Source: Callaeas wilsoni (lineage: Eukaryota > Chordata > Aves > Passeriformes > Callaeidae). Taken from it: 64,000 nt of DNA. Positions within the stretch are counted from its first letter, which is position 1. Every line of letters starts with the position of its first letter. Positions 1-12,340 of the stretch are shown in pieces. The position numbers and the translations under genes were made by a program. Location: the NCBI GenBank assembly GCA_013398955.1, contig VWPU01010324.1:62001-126000 (forward strand), read 5' to 3'. The notes under the pieces are model-generated. The model was not told the origin of the DNA. It saw only the letters and a list, made by a program, of their open reading frames with translations, and did not search any database.

Positions 1-2129
1 CATTTCTTTCCTCTCTCTGCTTCCAAGCTCACCTGTAGTTTTCTCTTCACCCAGAGCAAAACAAGATCAATCTGCTGATTCCTGGCATGCAGCTGATGCT
101 GCTAAAGTGAGCGAGGCCCATATTGTACTTACCATGCAACTTCTGCTGGCTAAAATGGAACAGAGGAGCAGATTTCCTGACTCATATCACACACACAAAC
201 TGCAAGCACAAACAAGGCACAAAGCACCTAGACAGCAGATTTCTTGTGATCAGCTTTAAAAGGGACAGGCTTCTTCTGCACTTTTCCCAAGAGCTTTGAC
301 TTGCATGTGTAAAAACTTCCATTTTCCTAACCTCTGCCTAGGCACTGTGATCACTTTGAAAGTGTCAGAATTTATGTTGTGAAAACCGTTTCTGTCTGTT
401 CTTGGTTTTATTGCAATCCCACAAAGCCTTATTCATGGAGAACATCAACCTAAGGGCAGTACAAAGACTAATATTTATTAGAGCAAATATAACTACCAGG
501 TGCTTAACAAAACGCCCAGCCCTAGTCCAACACTTGCATCCGTGCAAGTAGAGGTCAGAGTGAACCTTCTGGAGGTGGAGTCCTAGGAAATGAATGCAGC
601 CTGTAAAGTAAAGGAGCAGAAGAGAGCATGTGGCAATGACTGTGCTGGGAGGGCAGTAACTCTAGATTTAGTAACAGTTTTGCAAATGTTTCACAAATCT
701 TAAATCTCAGACCAACTGTCTCTGGTGGAAAAAACCAAAACCTTAATCCTGTTGCATCAGAACAATTGTTAAATTGATACAGGGTTACATTCTAGCATGC
801 TATAGAAAAAAATTAGATGAAAGCATTTTAAAAGATATTCCCACTCAGTTCTAGATCCCAACAGCTATCTCTCTCAGTGTTTCTTATTAAAGACATGGGA
901 TGAAAAACTGCCTGCTTTGGAGCTGGTGACAAAGCACTAGGATGCACGAGGTTTCAGTCATGGCTGAAGCTATAAGCTGTACAAATTAATCAGGTTCTTC
1001 TCTTATCTAAAAGGGGCATTTGATTATGCTGGAAGAAGACAGAGGCTTTGCTGGTGCTGCAGAGTCCCTGCCCAGCAGCTGTGCCTGGGGAGCCATCTAG
1101 TGCAGCCATGCAGAGGCTCCCAGAGGACTCGCTGCCAGGACACCACCTCCTTACAGGTTGTGGCTCGTGCTGAGAAAGCCCTCTCCTCTCCTGTGGCATT
1201 GCTGCAGCCAGGCCGGCTGACTTGGCAGGACAGCAGCATTGCCTTGGACTGTGCGTTTTCCCAAGTGATCATGTGGTGCTGGCTCGTGTTCGCATTGCTC
1301 TGGGCTGCAGAAAAAATCCTTCTGCCCAGCACAGCTTGGGGAAGGATGGAGCTGAGGCCCAGAGCTCCGCTGGGGTCACGCACTGCAGCTGCTGTGGAGG
1401 GAGAGGGCTTAAAAAGCAGGATTTAGTCAAGCCAGGGCTGAGGTATCTCAGGAGAACAGTCTCGAGAGTTCAGATATGAACCAGAAAGAAGTGCAGGCTA
1501 AAAATGACCCCAGAGCACAGACACTAAAATGGAGCCAGAGCTGGAGTTGGAAGAGGCACTGTAAGTCCTGGCCAAGGTACAAGAAAAAGATGTGTCAGAA
1601 CTGTATGTAATTTATTAGAAGAGCTGCAATACAGGCAAGGTGAAGGGACAGAAAGTAGGTATGAACACATCCTTGTGCTCATGTGCTCTGGGTGGAGCGA
1701 GATCGTTCATCACCTTGAAGACAGGAACATGCAGTGCCTGTTCAGTACTCTTAGGTTGACACAGCCAGCCAGTCACCAGAACATGCACAGCTAAAGCTAC
1801 TCCTCTATGAACTTTAAAACAGTCATAGCTAAAGGAAACTTGCTAGCTCTTGAAAAGATTTCTCTTTAAAAATTAAAATAGAAGGAAGCATGTTGAATAT
1901 TGGCTCCAGATCTATGGTAGGTAATGCAAAATAAACCTCTGTAGCGCTGTAGTTAGCATTTGACAATAGAGTCATGGGGAAATGCCTTCTGTTTCACAGC
2001 CTTAAAATATCCCTGCTGTTCCTGGACAGTCTGCACCTGCCAGGCAGGGCCAGCCTTTCACCACTCCTTTCAGTGCTCTTCTTAGGATGCCTGTAAGGTC
2101 TTGTGCTCTGTTTTCTGATGCCCCTGCAG
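1..2129 (+). other. HSD3B intron 2 (partial) or upstream flank
   Basis: This is the sequence upstream of the first visible HSD3B exon. It ends in a good 3' splice site, a pyrimidine-rich stretch followed by CAG at 2127-2129. HSD3B genes normally have an exon here that carries the start codon and the Gly-rich Rossmann motif. I looked for that motif on the + strand between 1 and 2129 and did not find it, so the exon should lie before position 1. A GC-richer block at about 1,020-1,430 stands out from the AT-rich surroundings, but it has no recognisable coding content. Nothing else here could be assigned. Confidence 0.6.
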
Positions 2130-2294
2130 CGTTCAAGGGTAAGACTGAGGTGAAAATCCTGGAAGGGGACATCCGAGATGTGACATTCCTGCACCGTGCC
2201 TGCCAGGGGGTCTCCCTCGTCATCCACACGGCTTCCCTCATTGACACCCTGGGTCTCATCGAGAAGAAGCTGCTCTGGGAAGTCAATGTAACAG
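2130..2294 (+). CDS. HSD3B: HSD3B internal coding exon (exon 3 of the usual four)
   Basis: This exon encodes part of 3-beta-hydroxysteroid dehydrogenase / delta-5-4 isomerase. The enzyme converts delta-5-3-beta-hydroxysteroids such as pregnenolone and DHEA into delta-4-3-ketosteroids, using NAD+, at ER and mitochondrial membranes. The exon is 165 nt, the length I recall for exon 3 in mammals. It starts after a CAG acceptor (2127-2129), is read from its third base, and ends in ACAG before a GTGAGC donor. Its ~55 residues include LEGDI, FLHRAC and VIHTAS. LEGDI and VIHTA lie in the first half of the extended-SDR Rossmann fold, near the cofactor-binding region. The final split codon (G + GT) gives the Gly that begins GTQLLLEA in the next exon, so the frame is continuous. 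The residues preceding exon 3 are off the window. The paralogue (HSD3B1, HSD3B2 or a bird-specific copy) cannot be settled from this fragment. Confidence 0.95.
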
Positions 2295-5200
2295 GTGAGC
2301 AGGTGAAGCACCTTCCTCAAATCCTCATCTCTGTCCCGATGACCGTCTGCTCGGGAAAGGGAGCACCTGACCTGTGTTTGTTTTGAGCCAGGTTAACTGG
2401 GTTGGTCTACATCTTTCACAGACATACCTAAGGGTGCAAAGCCTGTGTCTGTGCAGCCCCAAGCAGTTCTGGGCCTCTGCACACAGTCTTCCACTCCAGG
2501 GTAAGGCAGGATCACTCTTGTCAACTTTTACGTATGCCCATCCTGAGATCTGCACGGGCTTTGCTTTCAGTGGGGATAGTCATAAACCCATGCTCAGTGG
2601 AGCTTTCTGAAAGCAATTCACATCTGAAGTCCCAATGCTCACCTCAGAAATTAGTTCTTATTCTCCCTCCCCACAGACCATCCCTGTCTGCGTACATTTT
2701 TCAGTTTTTACAAATACTGCAGACTTTGGCTGGAATTACAGAAATATTGCATTGATAATATCCCAGAGCCCGTGGCTCTCTCCTTGCTATTCTTTTTCTT
2801 CTTCCTTTTCTCTTTTTCCTTCCTTTGCCATGAAGTCTCTGTGTGCAAGAAGGCAGTTGAGAGAAACAAGTGCTCTCTCGCCTTGAGCTTACAATTTAAA
2901 ATGCCCCAACAAGCTCAGAGCAATGGGAGGGAGGGGGTTCAGTGACTCAGTGATGGGATTTCCCCTTCCACTAAGGAACCCCCATTCTTCATGAAAGAGC
3001 AGATGAAGGGAGAAGGTTTAGACTTAGGAATGGCCCATGTAGCGTCAGTTACCAGGAAGTTTAAATGTATTTCCTCAAAGAACAACTTCACCCCCTGTCT
3101 GTGATGCCAAAACCCTCAGTGCCATTCAGAGAACTGGTACTGCCTAACCTGTGTGCACACTGGCCTCCCTGGCTGTGTTGCTTCAACAACTTGGGGGAGA
3201 TTTGGGGAAGATGTTCTTATTTACATGAACAGCTTTCCTAGTTCTTTGTTCCTCTCTGCCACGGACGCAGGGCTTCTTCACAGAAAAATAAGGGATGTAC
3301 CTGCACAGGCATCACTTTCACAAATATTGGCTGCTCAGCAGTGTTCAGAGGAAGAGAGAATTCTTGGCAGTCGAGTTGTTTCTTACATGTACCTTAAAAA
3401 CAGTGGGATCACATTTTACTTGTTTTAGCATGGCTCATTTCCTGTACCATTAGCTTCCAGACCCTCTCATTTCTGCTCAATCAAAGCCACAGATTGACAG
3501 TGATCAAAAAATAGAGCCCAGTGGGCAGCCTCTTAGGAGGGAAGAGCAGAAAGGCAAGTTCCTGGAAACCTGTGCATTGGGTAATATGAAAATATACGTG
3601 GTTGGTAGTTCAGAAAGAGGATTTGTAAAGCTCTGTCTTTATGACCGTACTCCCTCTACAAACTGGTTTTTAACAGCAGAATGTGTTACCTAAACACATT
3701 TTTCCATGGGGAAAAATAATTTAAAAACCACAATTCAAAAAAAAAAAAAAAAAATCAAACAAAGATTAAAATGTCCCAACCCCAGAAAGCTCTTAAGCTC
3801 TAACTCCCCACTGCTCACTCCCCTGCCAACGGTGTCTGCCTATGGGTGAAAAGCCCACTGGGCCAGTGAGGGTTAGCTGATAACAACTGCTAGAATGAAA
3901 TACCATCCCCAGTCCTGCTCCCAGAGCCAACTGCCCACAAGGTCAATCGGTAAATACTGCTGTCTTCTCTTCCCTGCTCCCTTCCATTTCCATTCCGATG
4001 CTCTTCTGGTTTTCTGACCAGCCAAGGTGCTGCTATGTACTTCACAGGCTTGTGGGACCAAAGTTTTGTTTCTCCTAGATACAAATGTTTCAAGAATCAG
4101 ATGATGTGGATGTGGATGTTCACAAACCAGGGCAGAAGAGAACAAGCGAAACTTGCCTTGATGCAGGGCTTTCCTCCATCGCCACACAATATCTCAGAGC
4201 AAAAATACCTTTTTAGGAAGGAAGGGAAGCAAACTTTTAAAAGGAAGGGAATTGAGAAAATAATTAATTATAATCTAAACAAAAGTACTCTCTTTTGAGT
4301 ACTGATCCTCAGCCAGAAGGGCAAGAAAACCATGGAGCAAGGTTGAAACATGAAAAACAAGGGCAAGAAAACTCACTGAATAAAGCATGTAATAAAGTAA
4401 TAATTTACTTTATTACCTGCTATATGAAAGGTACTCAGATTCCCATTATTGTTGGAATCTTTAAATTTTTTACATACAACTCTGATTTACACATAAACCA
4501 CATTTTATTTGGGTGAAATTCATCTTGAACCAATACCAACTGTCAAGATAATTTTATGCTTGCTTTTTTTAAAACTTGCTATCTCATTTGATTTTATCTA
4601 GCCCTTCTGCACTATTTAATTAAGGAATTAAGCTATTATTTTTAAAACAATATAATAATTAAATTTTTTCCACATGACCCTGGCTTCTGTATCATCTAAA
4701 CATAGTGACTTGCATGAACTCATTTTTCACATTCATTTTTTCCTGTCTGCGTAACTTTTTTTCAGTGCACTTCCTTAATGTTTCTGAAAGTCATCCAGAT
4801 TTGTTTTCCATTTGTTTCAATTTCTTTCTTTTTCTTGTTCAAGCTTGAAAAGAAGAATTTTGGTGCCCTAAGAATATTCAGTTCAATAATTCTTCCTATT
4901 TTTCACTCATTAAGGAGTCCATATTTTGCTGCCAATACTCCTGGCTCTTCTGAACGTCTTTAATTCATTATATTCGTTTCAGTCACACTAGTCTGATCTG
5001 CATTGTGCTGCCTTCAGTTGTTGCTGTAGCAGACTGAGCAGACTTGGAAGATCATTTATGTGCCTCATTGCTGGTGTTTGATTTTATCCCCTACATTTTA
5101 GGCTACACTCTTCTGGTATCATATCAGTCATTTTAATTTAATGCTCCTTTGCCAAAGATGTTTCCAAATGTCTTTGAACTGTGCCTTCTCTTCCAAAGTT

Positions 5201-6141
5201 ACTGGCTTTTTTACACTTAATTTCTCTCATTACAACATGCACAACAAATAAGGCAATTTCTGCCTCAAAGCTGGGTAGAAAAAGAAGATTCTAATTGCAA
5301 CTATAACAACACAGCTTATTAAAGTATTTATTTCCTCCTTCAGTGTGCTTTCCTAGCTTAACCTTCTTGGCTTTTTGAAAGACTTTGAACAGTTGACCTC
5401 TGCTGCCCCCGGTGAAAGCATTATAGGATTTTAAAAGTAAGAAATCATGTACTGCTGCAAGGAAAAGCCAAAAGATCCCAGAAAAGGAGGCATACATACA
5501 CAAGCATCACTTTTCTCATTGCACTTTATGATCTTTGACTACATGTTATTGTGCCTTTCTTCACCATGTTTCTCTTCAAGCCCTTCTCTTTAGTCAGTCT
5601 AACAGAGGATAGACTTGCACTGGCTGTGAGTGCACTGATTTTGGAGCAAACCTTCAGGTCCCATAATAATTCTGTCCCCGCTTAGCAAACCACCCAAGAG
5701 CATCCTCAAGCCTGAAAAACATGGGCTTCAGCGTAGAGAATGGATGATACCTGAGGAGAGGGGCAGCTTCTGAAGGTTCTCTGCCTTAAGCCAACTCAAC
5801 CCAACCAAGAGGCATGAGAGCCTGAATCTGTGGTCAGTACCCATGCAAAGTTAAGGAAGGGCAAAAACTTGCTTCTTGGCATTAAAAGTCCCACAGCATG
5901 CAATTAGGACCAAATGTTCACCCTTGTTTAACTCTGGAAGGTGCACCGATACTACTTAAATACCGATTCAGAGCATGTTCAGTGTCATTGCATGTACTGC
6001 CCTGTTCAGGACAGGATTCTTCCAGCTGCAGGGAGAGGAGATCTGGCCAAGTTCAGGCCAGAGATGCTGTTTCTGACCTGAAAAGCCCACCTTTTCCTGG
6101 TTAGGGGGCTCTAGACAGCCTTTCACGTTTGTTTTTTGAAG
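2295..6141 (+). other. HSD3B: HSD3B intron 3
   Basis: This 3.85-kb intron separates the two visible HSD3B exons, with a GTGAGC donor at 2295 and a T-rich tract ending in GAAG at the 3' splice site. It is mostly AT-rich (about 4,200-5,250) and has a short A-run at about 3,739-3,753. I see no further exon, no clear transposon and no RNA gene in it. Its open frames are short and lack family resemblance. Confidence 0.85.
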
Positions 6142-6956
6142 GTACTCAGCTCCTGCTGGAGGCGTGTGTCCGCTGTAACGTCCAGCACTTCATATACACC
6201 AGCACCATAGAAGTGACAGGCCCAAACTGCAAAGGTGACCCCATTTTCAATGGTGACGAAGATACAGCTTATGAGAGCACATCAAAATTTCCTTATGCCC
6301 AAAGCAAGAGACTGGCAGAGGATTCTGTGCTGAAAGCAGATGGCCAGGTGCTGAAGGATGGTGGCACGCTGATGACTTGTGCCCTGAGATCCATGTACAT
6401 TTTTGGGGAAGGGTGCCCGTTTCTCCAAGGCCATCTGGATAAGTGCCTGTTGAACAAGAACGTCTACCTGCGCTTCTCCAGGAAGGAGGCTCTGGTGAAC
6501 CCCGTGTACGTGGGGAACATCGCCTGGGCACACGTGCAGGCAGCCAAAGCCCTCCGAGCGCCGCAGAAAGCCAAGCACGTCAGGGGCAAATTCTACTACA
6601 TCTCAGATGACACTCCTCACATGAGCTACGCTGATCTGAATTACGAGCTGACCAAGGACCTGGGGTTTGGAATCGAGCCCCAGCTCCCCATGCCTCTCAC
6701 AGTGCTCTATTACTTCTCGTTGCTGCTGGAGATCGTGAGCTTCTTGCTCCGGCCCTTTGTCAGATACATCCCCTCCACCAACCGCCACCTGGTCACGCTG
6801 CTGAACACCCCGTTCACCTTTTCTTACAGAAAAGCACAGCAGGATTTTGGCTATGTGCCCCGCTACACATGGGAAGAGGCCAAGCAGGGCACTGGTGAGT
6901 GGATTGCCTCCGTGATCCCCCAGAGAAGGCTGCACTTGCAGAGCAGCACCGCCTAA
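6142..6956 (+). CDS. HSD3B: HSD3B last coding exon (C-terminal ~271 residues)
   Basis: This exon carries the catalytic and C-terminal part of 3-beta-hydroxysteroid dehydrogenase / isomerase. The frame runs open from the acceptor at 6140-6141 to a TAA stop at 6954-6956. GTQLLLEAC is followed by FIYTSTIEV, which holds the Ser/Thr of the SDR active site. PYAQSKRLAE contains the catalytic Tyr-x-x-x-Lys pair. NPVYVGNIAWAH and GKFYYISDDTPH are hallmark blocks of the HSD3B family. A hydrophobic stretch from about VLYYFSLLLEIVSFLL (near 6,700-6,760) matches the membrane-associated segment known for these enzymes. FTFSYRKAQ and YTWEEAKQ close the domain. With exon 3 this gives 326 residues; adding a typical ~48-residue N-terminus gives about 374, close to the ~372 of human enzymes. 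No frameshift or internal stop is present, so the gene looks functional. An open-frame ATG at 6129 lies upstream of the splice acceptor, in the intron, and is not a start. Confidence 0.97.
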
Positions 6957-7128
6957 GCCTGAAGAGCAGCTGAAACCCAGCTAAGCAAGCAGGGCCTTGG
7001 GCCAGCAGAGAGCTGGGTGAGCAGCAGCAGCAGCAACCTACAAAGCATTTATGTGAATACTTTGTGTAAGAGCCCAGTGACACCCCCACCCTCAACCTCA
7101 CAATAAATAAAAGTGAAATATTCATTTG
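6957..7128 (+). other. HSD3B: HSD3B 3' UTR (about 170 nt)
   Basis: This is the sequence between the TAA stop and the predicted cleavage site. It includes a short GCA/CAG-rich run at about 7,020-7,035. A short 3' UTR is expected because strong poly(A) signals lie only ~145 nt after the stop. The end point is approximate. Confidence 0.75.
7102..7111 (+). terminator. HSD3B poly(A) signal, two overlapping AATAAA hexamers
   Basis: AATAAA occurs at 7102-7107 and again at 7106-7111. A T/G-rich stretch follows at about 7,121-7,150, as expected for a downstream element. The cleavage site is inferred at about 7,120-7,130. Confidence 0.85.
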
Positions 7129-10100
7129 TTTGTTGGGTACAGGCTGATGAGGGTAATTGTGCCGCACAGTCCACACCCACTTCTACATCTTTGCAGCACA
7201 AAGACTTATTTTAGTAAGACTCCACACAATCTATGGTGTGAACACTTCAGCCCTTCATTCACTCCACGCCACCTCCAAGGCTTTTGTAAAACACAACTTA
7301 TCCTAGAATTAAGATCACACCTCACAAATGTGCACCACTCGGCTACACCCTCTTCACTCAGTGCTTGCCAACCTCACTGAACAGGCAGCAGGCAGAAGCC
7401 ACCTGATGGTAAAAGCTCTAACAAATCTTGTTCACTTTTTCAAGGGTGTTGTGCATTTCATGTTCACCTGACAGTCAAACTTTGAGCACTGTGAGATCAA
7501 AGCATTGTGAAATCAAAAGTACAATGTAAGTGCAATACAGTTTTAGTTAGGACAGTGTGTGGAGGGAGAGAAGGGGCAGATTTGGTCAGGTGAATGCTTC
7601 TTTATACACCGTCATTTTGCAATAAATCTGGTGGGTGTCCAGCAGAGCAACTTCAAGAAAATGAAAGGGAGAAAAATATTGCAGCACAGCCTTGGTCACT
7701 GAGGGGTTCCCACTGCAGAATGAATGTATTTGTGAACACTGAGGAAAAATAAACAGTGCTGAAAAAAAATCATGCTCTTACCACGTTTCAGCTGGGAGCA
7801 AAGGCTAACTTTAGCTGATAGGTACACATGTGCTGCCCCTGTGTTCTCTGATAGCCACATGAGCTTCTGCAGAATGTGTCACTTAATTTTTGGGCAAAAA
7901 TGCAGATATCATCTGAACAAACAGATGTGATCCAGTGTTTGTTTCTTAAATATACATCTCACTTGCTGAAAACAACAGTAAAAGATGGGAATTTCTCTGT
8001 TCTGTTTTGGATAGTGTGAACAGTCATTTTACCTGACTCAGTACTAATGTAAACAAATCACATTTCCAGGGATGCTGACAGCTTGAAGTCTGTGCTCAGT
8101 GTAGTTGTTCAGTGCCCTAGACATTAGATAGTCCCAGTGCAAATATTACAATGTGCTTTAGTAACATCTTAGGTTAACTACACAAGACCTGAAGTAGTAG
8201 AATACCAGACTCCTGAGCTTTCAGTCATATTCTGGGGACACAAACCCTCCACAAGGGTGTGGGCTTTGGTTTCCATCTGCTTGTGAGGAGATTACTTAAT
8301 CCCTCCCTCCCTTCAGATGTGTGATGATTCACCTTTTCTGCCATGGTGACATTATCAAACATCCCGAAGGAACACAGGGCGACTTCCAGGAGAGGTCTGG
8401 GGACAGAAGGAAGGGGCACAACCACTTTGGGTGCAGCTGCTTTAGGCCTTAGCAGAGCATCAGCTGGTCCTGTCAGGCCCCACCTCTCCCTGCAGCTGGG
8501 ATGCTGCATTTAGATTTGTGCTTTCTTCTCCTCCATTCGCTTCCATGAACACTGTTCCTCTTCCTTCCCCTGCATGCATGCTCTTATCTGTTCCACTCTG
8601 TGCACACCCTTAGAACAGCAAAAATGTGTTTAACACTGTAACACCCATCGTTTTTCCAGGCTAGTGATACTTCATCCTCATGCTCAGTGAGTGCCAAGCA
8701 ATGGGTGCAGCCATGGCTGCTCTGTCACTGAAGTAGGAGTAGGAAGGGCAATGCGGGCACAGGGAAACAGAGCAGGAAAGGAAGAGGGAGAACAACAGCA
8801 GCAAAGCCGCTGTTTAATGGGGGGAGACACTTCACACATCGAAGGGCTGGGACATTAAAACACCTACCAGAAAACTGGGACATCTTTCCACAGGTTTAAC
8901 AGAGGTCCTAAAATATCCACAGAAGCTGCCAGAGAGAATAAAGGACAATTTTTCTTCCACAGTTCAGTGACTTGTTTCCCAAGTGCAAGCTCCCATTGCC
9001 AGAGTTTTCTTTGCCATTTTTGCCTTCTCAGGAAGACAGTGGGATCTTTTTATCTCTCATCAGTCTTGCTCCCAACAAACGGATTCCTAAGTGCCAAATT
9101 CCTCCTTTGTTGAAGTTTCTCCCTGTGCCTTGCTACCACATCCCTTCCTTCAAGCCCCATGATGAGCCATTCCTGCTGACAGGAAGCTTATTCCCCACTT
9201 CTGTCCCTCCTCAAGCACCCTTGGGTCGGCATCTGTGTTGTCTTTTGCTTCAGGTGACTGCCCCAAATAGTGGAGTGCCTGCAATAAAACATCCTGGAAG
9301 CCCGAGGGCGTGGCTACCTGGACACATTCATCCTGCTGCCCAGCAGGCATCAGAGCTGCTGTGTGCCATTCCCCAGTAACAAACACCAGCCAACAAAGAC
9401 ATTCCAAGGGTGCCAGGAGGGAGAACAGGCGGACTTAACGCAGAGGGTTGATTTGCTGCAAGTTTGCACTCCAGTCTGCTTTGCAGTAGCTTGTTTCTAT
9501 ACCCTCACTCTTGGCAGGTCAGCAAAATGGCTACAAAATGTACTTGATCAGGACGAGCCTTATTGTTTTGACATCAGCTGACCAGGACCATTCTTCTGAT
9601 TTAATTAGTTTGTCTGGCAATCAATAAAGCAAACTATTGGTTATCAATGAAGCTGCACTGTCAACAGGATCACAGTCAGTAAGAAGAACTTTACTTCTGT
9701 ACAAAGAATGGGGGAAAAAAAGCCCAAAATATTAAGGCTGCTTTACTGGAAAGGTGTTTATTTACCCTTCAGACATGCAGAAGAGGAAGAAGTAGCAAAT
9801 ATATATCAGTGATACTTACATGCTACAGGCAAATTAATGACTTCCAGTTCCAGCAGGTACAAGAACCTACATTTATAAAGACCACCATTTGCTGTTAAAT
9901 ATTTTGTCACTCGAGAGGAGCAGAGTTTTGCTTGCTAAAAGGGACCAGGAACTATAATAATGCACATTTTGAATAGATTTAGGAATAAGGAAGAAGCTCC
10001 AGAGGAACAGAAGCAAAAGTGGTTATCATGTCAATACCAGAAATCCCTGCCTGGAATTGGTATAATTAATATAGGACACGGTCAATGAAGGACAGTTGGA

Positions 10101-11620
10101 TAGTTAATGTCAATGAGCATGTTCTTCTGAAAAATCCATTTTATCAGACAAGCATGACACTGGTATTCTGAGTGCATTGCAGACTTCAAATAACATTAAA
10201 ACTTTTTTCACATTATGAAGTTAAATGAATTAATACAGACTAAACAATAAAAATCACAAAATTAATGTTAACCTTCTCAATTATGATCTTTAAAATTGCA
10301 TTTTTTAAAAAAGCTTTGGCCCAATTCATAGGCTTGGTACAGAATAACAATGTGAAACATTATGTACAGCCCCTGTCATGCAGGAAACCAAAAGTAACAA
10401 TTGTTTTTTGACCTGAAAAGTCTGTCACTTATACATGTAGATGCAATAGATTTTAGTGGCCATAAAGCTAATTTGGGAAGTGGGAGTACAGTTGGGTACA
10501 TTCCAAAAGAACAATTTCACCACTCCTTGTCATGACCCCTGTAGGCCCATGTAATACTCTTCTCCCCCCTGAAAGTTCTCCATCTGCATCTCCATCTCAG
10601 TTCAAAAACCTCTGGATAACTGGAATTCATGCATGCAATGGATTTCTTAGTCAGACCAATGATTGCTATTTCTAGACATTCCTCATTCACATAACTAAAC
10701 TTGTCTCATTTCTTAAATAAGATGTGTCTCTCCAGTGCTGGCAGCAAGCACGGAATATTAAGTAGTTAAGGACTAATCTGCAAAAGGGAAAAGAACATTA
10801 ATCAAAAATAAAGATTTATTACATCTCCAGCGTGGTTCTATAACAGGTGCCACTCAAAATGCTTAAAATGCATTGTCGAAGACCATTGAGGCAAAGAAAG
10901 ATTGGGGTTTTTGCTGTCTAAAATGTGGATAGACAGCCTAGAAAGTTAAAAGAAAACAAAATACATGAGGGCAAAAATTGCTTTGAAGGTACTTAAATAC
11001 TCTGTAATCATCTCATCTTTTCATATATTTTTGTAAAAAAAAATGAATTGCAGGAATGAAGCATCTTCAGTTTCTCTATTTTCTTTTTCAAATATTCTTG
11101 CACCTCAAATTTTTCAATGTGCTGATTTCATCAGAAATATCTGTTTTTCTGATAATCCCACACGCAGTCTTAGTTATACATTTAGATTTAATTTATCCAG
11201 ACCAAAAGCACACTGGATTTTTTACACGCACTTGGGCTTTCTACATGCTTTATTTTGCAAGTGCTGATGACGTAAGGAATGCTGCACACCCACCACGAAG
11301 TCCAAGAAAGTTCACTTTCAGGGCAGGTTTCTTTTGGTCCATCTTTGCAGTTGACGTCTCTTGTCTACAGGGCTCCTGAAATAAACTCTGGCACGGAGGT
11401 ATTGCTGCAGCAATGGTCTCTCTGGCCAGCCACGAGGAATAATCAAGAGATGAAAAGTGTTTGACCCCAATCATGGCACGGTAGCTTTTGCCTGTACAAA
11501 GTGGTTGAGGCAGCGTTCAAATTTTCCTACTCCTAGGAACTTTCCCTCAGCCCTCTTAAATGCACTGGTTATGTATTTACAGAGAGCAAGTAGTTACTTT
11601 TACAATGATCTCATTTTAAT

Positions 11621-12340
11621 TTGAACTCTCTGTTGCTGGCGTTGCCATCAATGAGGGGAAGGAACAAGGACAACTTCACAGCAGGAGCTGGATCACCTCT
11701 TGCAACAAGCACGGTGACCAACTGCAAACTGAGCGGGTCCTCCCGCAGGATGCAGATCCCAGCTGGAATCTCCTGCCCCTCGGTGCCTCTGTGCCTCGTC
11801 TCAGGCTGTGGGAGCAGCCGGGAGCTCTGGAAGCCAAGCCAGACATCAGGATGCTGGTGGCAGAGGGCAAAGCTCCCTGCTGTACTGAAAAGGCTCGTGG
11901 GAAGTGGCCACGGTCATGTCTGGGAAAGGTCCCAGGGAAAGGACCGGATCCGCGCTCTGATCTCGCCATCCTCTCGAAGGGAAAGGTGTTTTGGGCAAGG
12001 GATGTCCCGGAGCGGCCGCTGGGTGGGGTGAGTGCAGTGTAAACCTGGGACATTGCCTGTGTGTCCCCTCCCCGCAACTCCTGGGCGAGGACACAGCGGG
12101 CAGAGCGGGATCGGAGCCTAGGATCAGGGCTTGCTCCTCGGCGGCATCCTTCCCTTGGGAAGGAAGCAGCGTATGTTCGGTAGGTTTGATGCTTCGCTTC
12201 ACACAGCTCAGCTCTGCTGGCTCTGTTGGCCTGTGCCTCTTACTGCCGCAAGATGGTATCTTCAGCGATGGGCTCCCCTCGCTCGCTCTGCAAAGCCCAA
12301 CTTAATATTCCGACTGCGGAGTTTCTGTCTTCACAAAGTC
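11621..12340. other. GC/CpG-richer block in the intergenic interval
   Basis: The block is clearly more GC-rich than its surroundings. Counting by eye gives about 30 CpG in roughly 700 bp, concentrated at 11,940-12,180, including an 8-bp GCGGCCGC sequence near 12,011. A GT-donor-like GGGGTGAGT occurs at about 12,026. A CGCAAGATGG sequence near 12,248 resembles the YY1-type element of promoters. It contains overlapping open frames on both strands (for example - strand 11,676-12,077), but none resembles a known family. It could be a weak CpG island or promoter of an unannotated non-coding transcript, or simply a GC-rich patch. Confidence 0.35.

Noticed and set aside
1..2129. N-terminal HSD3B exon with the Gly-rich NAD-binding motif
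   Set aside because: Looked for and not found; it is presumed to lie before the window.
6129..6141. ATG at 6129 as a start for a short HSD3B-like protein
   Set aside because: The ATG lies before the splice acceptor at 6140-6141. The exon joins in frame to 2130-2294, so it is intronic.
11676..12077. - strand open frame of 133 codons in the CpG-richer block
   Set aside because: Overlapping frames of similar length occur on the other strand, which is typical of GC-rich DNA with few stops. No domain is recognisable.
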